10,008 nucleotides of DNA, taken from positions 1 through 10,008 of the forward strand of contig QFPK01000042.1 in the NCBI GenBank assembly GCA_003248865.1. Direction: 5' to 3'. Made by a program: the position numbers and the translations under genes. The number at the start of each line of letters is the position of its first letter. The stretch's first letter is position 1. Positions 1 to 7,548 of this stretch are shown one piece after another. Source of the DNA: Sphingomonas sp. (lineage in GTDB: Bacteria; Pseudomonadota; Alphaproteobacteria; Sphingomonadales; Sphingomonadaceae). The notes beneath the pieces were generated by a model that was given only the letters and a program-made list of their open reading frames with translations, searched no databases and was not told where the DNA came from.

Positions 1-107
1 AGGCAATCAAATCAAGTCACGCGCGAGACATCAGAGCAGCACGCGACGCCAACTTAGAGGGTGCAGGGAAATCATTTCCCTGCCCGCCGGAGGCAAAAAC
101 CCCAACC
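1..107. repeat. Long direct repeat, copy 1 (truncated by window edge)
   Basis: This stretch matches 7055-7164 in the same orientation. Bases 46-99 are identical to 7099-7152 (54 bp). The left half is diverged but alignable, with one indel and several substitutions. The right edge runs up to the katG stop codon on the minus strand. It contains a perfect inverted repeat at 63-83 and the 13-mer GCCCGCCGGAGGC at 82-94. It has no convincing coding potential. Because position 1 aligns with 7055, inside a stem-loop arm of copy 2, the element probably continues to the left of the window. I infer a dispersed intergenic element of REP/BIME or MITE character; its family is not recognised. Confidence 0.85.
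63..83 (-). terminator. Hairpin downstream of katG, candidate 3'-end signal
   Basis: GCAGGGAAAT (63-72) and ATTTCCCTGC (74-83) are perfect inverted arms around a single central base. In an RNA the innermost pairs would open to make the loop. Read on the katG strand, it lies 26 bp after the stop codon and is preceded, not followed, by a T run, so it is not a textbook intrinsic terminator. It may be a transcription end point, an RNA-stabilising hairpin, or a property of the repeat element itself. Confidence 0.45.
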
Positions 108-108
108 C

Positions 109-2316
<2,208 letters not shown>

Positions 2317-2432
2317 TGCGCTCTCCCTCTCGGCTCCGGAACTGTAGGCACCGAAAGTTGCACCTTCACGAAAGACTGTCCAATCAGCAAAGCCCATCAC
2401 TCTGATCGAAAGTGCCGCACAAAAGCCGGCTT
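2317..2432 (-). promoter_or_regulatory. katG upstream region with repeated CGAAAG motifs
   Basis: This 116-bp gap precedes katG on its strand and follows the thioesterase stop, so katG probably has its own promoter even though both genes point the same way. CGAAAG occurs three times on the plus strand (2352-2357, 2369-2374, 2407-2412). Two of these continue into a similar sequence ending in GCAC. A TTGGAC on the minus strand resembles a -35 box, but no good -10 box sits at the right distance. I cannot find a full OxyR consensus. The regulatory assignment is inference from position. Confidence 0.3.
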
Positions 2433-3284
2433 TCAATCGAAGCGATGCATCACACCCTGTTGCGATGCCGCGCCGGAGAACAGCGCCCGTGCCACGGCGA
2501 CCAGCACATCCCCCTGCCAGGCCTCCGCATCGAACACGCTGGCGAGCTTGCCCGCCCGCACCGGCCGCGCGACCAGCCGCATCGGCAGGTCCGCCCGCGC
2601 CGGCCGCAGATAGCGCACATCGAAATCGACCGCGCGATGGCCGGGCGCCAGCCGGGCGCAGGCCGATTCGAGCGCGGCAGCAACGAAACCGCCATGATAG
2701 GCGGGCAATGCCCGTGCCCCGACCAGCGCCAGGTCGGAGTCGATGCGCCAGCCGTCGCCGTCAGCCTGCATCGCCAGCAGATCGTCGAACCTCGCCGCGC
2801 CGGAAACCGGCAGCGCCACAGGGCTCGCCTGCCGCTCGGCGACCCGCCCGCCCGGCAGCGCGCCGATCAGAAAGCGCCCGCTGCCCGTCGCCACCACCAC
2901 GCCATCCGCCAGCAACTCGCCCTGCACATGGCAATGCGCGCCTTCTCCGACCGCCCGCAAGGTAGCGAAGCCGATGTCGGCCGCCACCGGAAGCTCGCCA
3001 TGCCAGTCGAGGCGCAGATCCAGCGTCATCATCGCCATCGGAGCAGGCAGGGTTGCGAACACCCCGGCCGCCAGCGCCTGATCGGCCAGAATCAGCGCCG
3101 CGCCACGGCTGAACCTGCCGTCCGCCTCGCAGGCAGCAGGCAGCTGCCCGTCCATCCGGCAGCCGGGGCGTCCGCCCGGCCCGCCGCCCCGCACGCCCAA
3201 TGTCGCGCACGCCGGAACCGAACGCACCATGTCACTCACATGGTCCACCTCTGCGCCGCGCGCTGCCTGAAGCCCTGACGTCAT
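2433..3284 (-). CDS. Tandem-hotdog acyl-CoA thioesterase-like protein (PaaI type)
   Basis: Predicted acyl-CoA thioesterase of the 4HBT/PaaI hotdog superfamily; the substrate is unknown. The 283 residues contain two hotdog repeats, at roughly 45-142 and 165-271. The second has the classic HGG (197-199) followed by a helix with Glu206 (AAALESA) and the strand FDVRYLRPAR (221-230). The first has SRGAAL (59-64) where HGG would be, but keeps an Asp at 68 in LADQA. Each repeat ends in a typical hotdog strand (VVVATGSGRFLIG; LVAVARALFSG). No signal peptide or membrane segment is seen. The ATG at 3284 is supported by AAGGGG about 6 nt upstream; a later Met19 is possible. It is divergent from trmB and upstream of katG, 116 bp away, so a functional link to peroxide stress is unproven. 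Family confidence is good, specific function low. Confidence 0.82.
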   Translation of the reverse strand: MTSGLQAARGAEVDHVSDMVRSVPACATLGVRGGGPGGRPGCRMDGQLPAACEADGRFSRGAALILADQALAAGVFATLPAPMAMMTLDLRLDWHGELPVAADIGFATLRAVGEGAHCHVQGELLADGVVVATGSGRFLIGALPGGRVAERQASPVALPVSGAARFDDLLAMQADGDGWRIDSDLALVGARALPAYHGGFVAAALESACARLAPGHRAVDFDVRYLRPARADLPMRLVARPVRAGKLASVFDAEAWQGDVLVAVARALFSGAASQQGVMHRFD

Positions 3285-3309
3285 CTGATCCCCTTCAACG
3301 CCACAAGTT

Positions 3310-3346
3310 GCAGCGCGGGGGTTGCGACGTCACCCCGCGAAGCTGC
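3310..3346. promoter_or_regulatory. Inverted repeat in the thioesterase/trmB divergent region
   Basis: CGCGGGG (3314-3320) and CCCCGCG (3333-3339) form a 7-bp stem around 12 nt. Flanking GCAGC (3310-3314) and GCTGC (3342-3346) can extend it past a small bulge. It ends 1 nt before the trmB ribosome binding site AAGGA (3348-3352), so in a trmB leader it could affect translation; as DNA it could be an operator for either gene. GACGTC occurs at 3277-3282, 3326-3331 and 3351-3356. Function is inferred from position only. Confidence 0.4.
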
Positions 3347-3359
3347 TAAGGACGTCGCC

Positions 3360-4049
3360 GTGACTGCCGCCCCCGACCCCCTTTCCATCCGCCGTCTCTA
3401 TGGCCGTGCGCAGGGCCACCCCCTGCGCGCCAATGCCCAGCGGCTGGTCGACGAACTGCTGCCCCGGTTGGCTGTGCCGAAAGAAGGCGCTCTGTCAGCC
3501 GCCACCTTGTTCGGAGATGAGCGCCCGCTGGCGTTCGAGGTGGGCTTCGGCAAGGGCGAGCATCTGGCCTTTCAGGCAGCGCTCCGCCCGGAGTGGGGTT
3601 TCATCGGCGCAGAGCCCTATCTGAACGGCGTGGCCGGGCTGCTGGCCGAAGTGGACGAGCGCGACCTCTCCAACGTGCGCGTGCATCGCGGCGACGCCAT
3701 CGACGTGCTGGAACGCCTGCCGGACGCCAGCCTGAGCGCGCTGTACCTGCTCCACCCGGATCCATGGCCCAAAGCCCGCCACGCCAAGCGGCGCTTCGTG
3801 AACGCGGGCCCGCTGAAGCTCGTGGCCGCAAAGCTCAAGCCCGGCGGGGAGTTCAGGATCGCGACAGACCATGTCGGCTATATGCGGCATGCGCTGGCCG
3901 TGATGCAGAACCAGCCGGACTTCGAATGGACGGCGGAAACGCCGGACGACTGGGAGCGGATTCCGCCCGACTGGCCGGATACCCGCTTCGCGGAAAAGGC
4001 CCGCGCGCTGGGCCATAGCGTGTGGCGCTTGATTTATCGCCGCGCCTGA
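3360..4049 (+). CDS. trmB: tRNA (guanine-N7)-methyltransferase TrmB
   Basis: Class I SAM-dependent methyltransferase that forms m7G at position 46 of tRNA variable loops; cytoplasmic. The product is 229 residues, normal for the family. The SAM-binding loop is EVGFGKGEH (60-68), followed by IGAEPYLNG (82-90), where most members have G-x-E. The TrmB signature is HPDPWPKARHAKRR (132-145), then RIATD (166-170) and the C-terminal TRFAEKARALGHSVW (208-222), all as expected for TrmB/TrmI. The start is a GTG, supported by AAGGA (3348-3352) 7 nt upstream and by the fit of the N-terminal IRRLYGRAQGHPLR to the family. It is first in a plus-strand cluster, with accA only 15 bp downstream. Alternative identity is very unlikely. 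Confidence 0.96.
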   Translation: MTAAPDPLSIRRLYGRAQGHPLRANAQRLVDELLPRLAVPKEGALSAATLFGDERPLAFEVGFGKGEHLAFQAALRPEWGFIGAEPYLNGVAGLLAEVDERDLSNVRVHRGDAIDVLERLPDASLSALYLLHPDPWPKARHAKRRFVNAGPLKLVAAKLKPGGEFRIATDHVGYMRHALAVMQNQPDFEWTAETPDDWERIPPDWPDTRFAEKARALGHSVWRLIYRRA

Positions 4050-4064
4050 CCAACTGGAACAACC

Positions 4065-5000
4065 ATGGTGCAGACACTGGACTTCGAAAAGCCCGTCGCC
4101 GCGCTGGATGCGCAGATCGCCGACCTGTCGGCAGACCCCGCCCGTGCTGGCGAGCTGGAACGCACGGAAGCCAAGCGCGGACGGCTGCTGGCAGACATCT
4201 ACAAGTCGCTGACGCCCTGGCAGAAGACGCTGGTCGCCCGCCACCCGGATCGCCCCCGCTTCCTGGGAATCGTGGACCAGCTGTTCGAGGACTGGCAGCC
4301 GCTCGCCGGAGACCGCAAGTTCGCCGACGATGTCGCGATCCTGGGCGGCCCCGCCCGCTTCCGGGGCCGGTCCGTAATGCTGATCGGCCATGAAAAGGGC
4401 CACGACACCCAGAGCCGCGTGCAGCGCAACTTCGGCATGGCCAAGCCCGAAGGCTATCGCAAGGCGGCCCGGCTGATGGAAATGGCGGACCGCTTCGGCC
4501 TTCCCATCGTGACGCTGGTGGATACGCCCGGCGCCTATCCCGGGATCGACGCGGAAGAACGCGGGCAGGCCGAAGCCATCGCCCGGGCCACCGAATCCTG
4601 CCTGAAGGCGGAAGTCCCCATGGTCTCCGTGATCATCGGCGAAGGCGGCTCGGGCGGCGCGGTGGCGCTGGCGGCTGCCAACAAGGTGCTGATGTTCGAA
4701 CATTCCGTCTATGCCGTGATCTCGCCGGAAGGCTGCGCCTCCATCCTGTGGCGCGATGCCGCCAAGGCCGCCGAGGCAGCGGTGGCGATGCGAATCTCGG
4801 CGCAGGACCTTGCCCAGCTGGGCGTGATCGACGCCATCGTGCCGGAGCCCGTCGGCGGCGCCCACCGCGCTCCGGCAGACGCCATCGCCCGGCTGGGGGA
4901 TTCCATCGATGCCGCGCTCGACGGGCTGGAAGCCCTGTCGCGCGCAGAGCTGAAGGCGGACCGGCGGGCCAAGTTCCTGGCCTTCGCCCGGGCGGCCTGA
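4065..5000 (+). CDS. accA: Acetyl-CoA carboxylase carboxyltransferase subunit alpha AccA
   Basis: Alpha half of the carboxyltransferase that, with AccD, moves the carboxyl group from biotin-BCCP to acetyl-CoA to give malonyl-CoA, the committed step of fatty acid synthesis; normally essential. The 311 residues match typical AccA length (about 310-320). The N-terminal segment has LERTEAKRGRLLADIYKSLTP-like helices (31-51) and the conserved GHEKGHDTQ (108-116). The crotonase-fold core carries VDTPGAYPG (152-160), GEGGSGGA (192-199, oxyanion-type glycine loop) and SPEGCASILWRD (220-231). The ATG at 4065 has a poor ribosome binding site, which together with the 15-bp gap after trmB suggests translational coupling. 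The C-terminus ends in a typical Lys/Arg-rich helix. No anomalies. Confidence 0.97.
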   Translation: MVQTLDFEKPVAALDAQIADLSADPARAGELERTEAKRGRLLADIYKSLTPWQKTLVARHPDRPRFLGIVDQLFEDWQPLAGDRKFADDVAILGGPARFRGRSVMLIGHEKGHDTQSRVQRNFGMAKPEGYRKAARLMEMADRFGLPIVTLVDTPGAYPGIDAEERGQAEAIARATESCLKAEVPMVSVIIGEGGSGGAVALAAANKVLMFEHSVYAVISPEGCASILWRDAAKAAEAAVAMRISAQDLAQLGVIDAIVPEPVGGAHRAPADAIARLGDSIDAALDGLEALSRAELKADRRAKFLAFARAA

Positions 5001-5019
5001 CAAGGCGCGGGAGGGCCTT

Positions 5020-6468
5020 ATGCTGCGCAGCATTTCCAACGCCGCCCGTATCGCGCTGGCCGCTTCGCTGCTGGCCGTCGCGGCAACGCCCACCGCAGCA
5101 CCCGCGCAGACAAAGGCGCTGACAGGCCTCTCCCAGAAAGACCGGCAGACCGGCGCTCAGGCCTATAAGCAGATCGTCGCGGAGTTCGGCGGCACGGTGG
5201 AAGGCCCGCTGTCGGATTATGTGCGCGGCGTCGGCACCCGGATCGGCATGGCCTCCGTGCCCGGCTCCACCCCCGGGGACTGGAAGGTCACGGTGCTGAA
5301 CTCGCCCGTGCCCAACGCCATGGCCACGCCCGGCGGCTATATCTACATCACCCGCGGCCTGCTCAGCATGATCAACAACGAGGCGGAACTGGCCTCCGTG
5401 CTGGGGCATGAAGCCGGCCACGTCGCCGCGCGCCACAGCGACAAGCGGCAGGGCCGCGCCACCGTCGGCGCGCTCGGCTCCATCGCGGCCGCGATCCTGC
5501 TGGGCGGGCAGGCCGCCGAAGCCGTCAACTATGGCGCGGGCGCCTGGGTCGCCGGCTTCTCCCGCAGTCAGGAAAGCCAGGCGGACACGCTGGGCATGCG
5601 TTACGCCATCCTCACCGGCTATGATCCGCGCGCGGCCGCCAGCATGCTGGAAGCACTGGACCGGGTCGCCGCAGTCGAAGGCCGGGAGTCGCTCGAACGC
5701 AATGGCGTCGCCTCCGTCTTTTCCACCCACCCCGTCACGGCCGATCGGGTGCAGCGCGTGGCCCGTCAGGCAGCCGATACCGGCGTCGGCGGCGCACTCA
5801 ACCGAGACGCCTATCTGGCCGCAATCGACGGCATGAACTTCGGCGACGCGCCGGATCAGGGGATTATCTCGGGCAACAGCTTCCGCCACGCGTCGCTCTG
5901 CCTCGCCTTCGATGCGCCGCAGGGCTTCCAGCTGCAGAACAGCCCGCAGGCCGTCGCAGGCCGGGCGCCGGACGGATCGCAGTTCCTGTTCGCAGGCGTA
6001 AAGGTGCAGCCGGGCCAGTCCCTGCAGGATGTGACCCGACAGGTCTGGCAGCAGGTGGCGGGCCAGGTGCCGCAGGCGAGCTACAACGAACGCCGCGTCA
6101 ACAGCTTCGATGCCGGCCTGTCGGAAGCGCGCCTCTCCAGCCGGCAAGGCCAGATGGACGTGGGCGTCAGCGTGTTCCGCGTCTCCCCGCAGGAAGTCTA
6201 TGTGATCCGCACCATCGCCCCCGCCGGGCGCGGCGCGCAGTTCAACGGCCTGATCTCCTCCTTCCGCCGCCTGACCCCGCAGGAAGCGGCAGCCGCCTCG
6301 CGCGGGCGCAAGATCGACGTCGTCACCGTGAAATCCGGCGACAGCGTCGAAAGCCTCGCCCAGCGCATGTCGCCGCCCTACAACCGGGTGCAGAGCTTCC
6401 TGGCGCTGAACGGAATCTCCAACCGGCCCCTGCAACCCGGCGAACGGCTGAAGATCATTGTCGGCTGA
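5020..6468 (+). CDS. Exported M48-family zinc metalloprotease with LysM-like C-terminus
   Basis: Predicted periplasmic metalloprotease of peptidase family M48B (BepA/Oma1-like), which in related bacteria acts on misassembled envelope proteins. Residues 1-30 look like a Sec signal peptide (hydrophobic 11-22, AxA-type end at APAQ). The zinc site is HEAGH (130-134, with His130, Glu131 and His134) and the third ligand is Glu185 in SQESQAD; STHP follows at 235-238. Short hydrophobic stretch 148-180 lies between the two motifs, as in other M48 proteins. Unlike BepA there is no evident TPR domain. Residues about 285-418 form a domain I do not recognise, and 433-482 resemble a LysM fold (VKSGDSVESLAQRM...LQPGERLKIIVG). 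The ATG at 5020 has GGAGG 5 nt upstream and follows accA by 19 bp. The stop overlaps the start of mutT. Family is sure; substrates are unknown. Confidence 0.93.
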   Translation: MLRSISNAARIALAASLLAVAATPTAAPAQTKALTGLSQKDRQTGAQAYKQIVAEFGGTVEGPLSDYVRGVGTRIGMASVPGSTPGDWKVTVLNSPVPNAMATPGGYIYITRGLLSMINNEAELASVLGHEAGHVAARHSDKRQGRATVGALGSIAAAILLGGQAAEAVNYGAGAWVAGFSRSQESQADTLGMRYAILTGYDPRAAASMLEALDRVAAVEGRESLERNGVASVFSTHPVTADRVQRVARQAADTGVGGALNRDAYLAAIDGMNFGDAPDQGIISGNSFRHASLCLAFDAPQGFQLQNSPQAVAGRAPDGSQFLFAGVKVQPGQSLQDVTRQVWQQVAGQVPQASYNERRVNSFDAGLSEARLSSRQGQMDVGVSVFRVSPQEVYVIRTIAPAGRGAQFNGLISSFRRLTPQEAAAASRGRKIDVVTVKSGDSVESLAQRMSPPYNRVQSFLALNGISNRPLQPGERLKIIVG

Positions 6469-6922
6469 CACCCCGGCCTCGACCGGCTTCGCCGATTGCC
6501 CCGGCGGCCGCCCGCCCCGCGCGCTCCCGCTGCTCACGGTCGCCTGCGCCGTGCTGCTGAACGCTGACAATCATGTGCTCGTCACAGACCGCCCCGCCGG
6601 CAAGGATATGGCCGGGCTGTGGGAATTCCCCGGCGGCAAGCTCGAACCGCTGGAAAGCCCCGAAGCCGCCCTCGTGCGCGAACTGCATGAGGAACTGGGG
6701 ATCGAAACCAGCACCGCCTGCCTGTCCCCCTGCGGCTTCTCCTCCTGGAGCTACGAGAAGGTGAATCTGGTGCTGCTGGCATTCGCAATCCGCCGCTGGC
6801 ACGGCACCCCCACCCCGCGCGAAGGGCAACGCATGCAATGGGTGCCGGTGAACGGCCTGTTCCGGTTGGAGATGCCCCCCGCCGATCGGCCGCTTCTGGG
6901 CCAGATCGCCGCTGTGTTGTGA
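6458..6922 (+). CDS. mutT: MutT-type Nudix hydrolase
   Basis: Nudix pyrophosphohydrolase, probably 8-oxo-dGTP diphosphatase (MutT), which cleanses the nucleotide pool of oxidised dGTP. The 154 residues carry a complete Nudix box: Gly60-x5-Glu66-x7-Arg74-Glu75-Leu76-x-Glu78-Glu79-x-Gly81-Ile82. It is preceded by the MutT-like LWEFPGGKLE (54-63). MQWVPVNGL (126-134) is the usual C-terminal substrate-loop region. The start chosen is TTG at 6458, the first start after an in-frame stop at 6449. The next candidates, GTG 6551 and ATG 6608, would remove the first strands of the fold. It overlaps the protease stop by 11 bp, so translation is probably coupled. MutT is the best guess; a related NTP pyrophosphohydrolase is possible. 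Confidence 0.9.
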   Translation: MSADTPASTGFADCPGGRPPRALPLLTVACAVLLNADNHVLVTDRPAGKDMAGLWEFPGGKLEPLESPEAALVRELHEELGIETSTACLSPCGFSSWSYEKVNLVLLAFAIRRWHGTPTPREGQRMQWVPVNGLFRLEMPPADRPLLGQIAAVL

Positions 6923-6930
6923 GGTAAAAC

Positions 6931-6949
6931 GAAGGGGCTCTGCCCCTTC
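6931..6949 (+). terminator. Hairpin 1 after mutT
   Basis: GAAGGGGC (6931-6938), loop TCT, and GCCCCTTC (6942-6949) form a perfect 8-bp stem 8 bp after the mutT stop. It is followed by CACCCC and not by a T tract. Position at the end of the cluster suggests transcript end or 3' protection. The hairpin+CACCC layout matches hairpin 2. Confidence 0.5.
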
Positions 6950-6955
6950 ACCCCG

Positions 6956-6976
6956 GCAGGGAGCCGTGCTCCCTGC
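6956..6976 (+). terminator. Hairpin 2 after mutT, same family as the repeat palindrome
   Basis: GCAGGGAGC (6956-6964), loop CGT, and GCTCCCTGC (6968-6976) form a perfect 9-bp stem. With flanks (6955-6980) it reads GGCAGGGA, 7 bases, TCCCTGCACCC. This is the same frame as the palindromes in both long repeats read on the minus strand, but with a different, self-complementary centre. No T tract follows. It is probably a member of one dispersed 3'-end hairpin family. Confidence 0.55.
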
Positions 6977-7023
6977 ACCCACATTTGAAGGCTGATCGTT
7001 TAGGTTGCGCTGACTGAGTTTAC

Positions 7024-7059
7024 TGCCTGCGGCGCGGGTAAGCTCCAGCGCCGTAGGCA
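7024..7059. other. 12-bp stem-loop at the left edge of repeat copy 2
   Basis: TGCCTGCGGCGC (7024-7035) pairs with GCGCCGTAGGCA (7048-7059) with one G-T position, around a 12-nt loop. The right arm runs into the first bases of repeat copy 2. Copy 1 starts at the matching base at the window edge, so this stem-loop is probably part of the element. No protein can be assigned to the surrounding 6977-7054. Role unknown. Confidence 0.5.
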
Positions 7060-7164
7060 ATCAAGCAGGGTACACGCACGACATCAGAGTAGTGCGCAAC
7101 GCCAACTTAGAGGGTGCAGGGAAATCATTTCCCTGCCCGCCGGAGGCAAAAAAAACCCCAAACC
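7055..7164. repeat. Long direct repeat, copy 2
   Basis: Second copy of the element at 1-107, same orientation, with a 54-bp identical core (7099-7152). It differs by an A tract of 8 instead of 5 and scattered changes in the left half. It ends against the zf-CHCC stop codon exactly as copy 1 ends against the katG stop, the CCC of the repeat running into the stop triplet. The palindrome is at 7116-7136. It lies between converging genes mutT and zf-CHCC. Confidence 0.88.
7116..7136 (-). terminator. Hairpin downstream of the zf-CHCC gene
   Basis: GCAGGGAAAT (7116-7125) and ATTTCCCTGC (7127-7136) surround one base, identical to the hairpin after katG. On the gene strand it starts 28 bp past the stop and follows an 8-T run, so the U tract is on the wrong side for a standard intrinsic terminator in this direction. 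Confidence 0.45.
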
Positions 7165-7353
7165 CTAGTGGTGATCCCCTCCGCCATCGCCTTCCAGCAC
7201 GAAGCGACGGTCGCAATAGGGGCAGTCGGTGAAGTTGCGCTCGTCGATCTGCAGCCAGACGCGCGGGTGGCCCAGCGCCCCTTCGTCTCCGTCACAGGCC
7301 ACGCGGCGGCTGTGGACGATACGGGTTTCGGGCGGAGGCGGGGCAGTGACCAT
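7165..7353 (-). CDS. Small zf-CHCC zinc-finger protein (NDUFS6-like)
   Basis: A 62-residue protein of the zf-CHCC family, the bacterial relatives of mitochondrial complex I accessory subunit NDUFS6, widespread in Alphaproteobacteria. The four likely zinc ligands are Cys20 (RRVACDGDEGALGHP), His29, Cys44 and Cys47 (CPYCDRRFVL), in the C-H-C-C order and spacing of the family. It starts with MVTAPPPPET and ends in an acidic/His tail. The ATG at 7353 fits family length, although no strong ribosome binding site precedes it. The reading frame stays open to 8622 antisense to the TBDR gene, so automatic callers could miss it or overextend it. Role in complex I assembly is family-based inference. Confidence 0.88.
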   Translation of the reverse strand: MVTAPPPPETRIVHSRRVACDGDEGALGHPRVWLQIDERNFTDCPYCDRRFVLEGDGGGDHH

Positions 7354-7548
7354 GGGCCTGTCTGTAACGGCTTCGCGGGCGCTGGAAAAGAGGGGTGGGG
7401 CAAAAGGGTGCGGTGCAGCAGCGTGGCACCCAGGCCACACCCAGCGGCAGTCACCGCATTGCAACAGGCCTGACACTGCACTGCAACATGGCGGGCTCAG
7501 GGGCGCTCCGTCTCTTTTCGTTTCACTCCCGCTCCGGAGCATCCCCTT
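7354..7548. promoter_or_regulatory. Divergent promoter region, zf-CHCC / TonB receptor
   Basis: 195 bp with no gene of its own. GGGTGC (7406-7411) and GCACCC (7426-7431) form an inverted repeat. TGCAACA occurs twice in direct orientation (7460-7466, 7482-7488), 22 bp apart, about two helical turns, a spacing suited to an operator. The palindrome GCTCCGGAGC (7531-7540) contains the GGAG used as the receptor's ribosome binding site. No clear -35/-10 pair or Fur box was found. Regulatory role is inferred. Confidence 0.35.

Noticed and set aside
17..45. Compensatory pairing in the left half of the long repeat (7075-7096 stem CGCAC/GTGCG)
   Set aside because: The aligned bases in copy 1 (39-43) do not restore the pairing; only an unaligned CGCG/CGCG alternative exists.
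2317..2432. OxyR binding site upstream of katG
   Set aside because: No ATAG-type spaced half sites found on either strand; katG regulation by OxyR remains possible but is not shown.
2421..2434. AAGCCGGCTT palindrome after the thioesterase stop as an intrinsic terminator
   Set aside because: The palindrome has no room for a loop and the T run is short; the stem would be only about 4 bp.
3495..5093. 532-codon minus-strand frame opposite trmB and accA
   Set aside because: Spans two intact genes and their junction on the other strand, with no recognisable domain.
4633..6570. 645-codon minus-strand frame opposite accA, the M48 gene and mutT
   Set aside because: Runs across three gene boundaries antisense; composition is that of a codon-position shadow.
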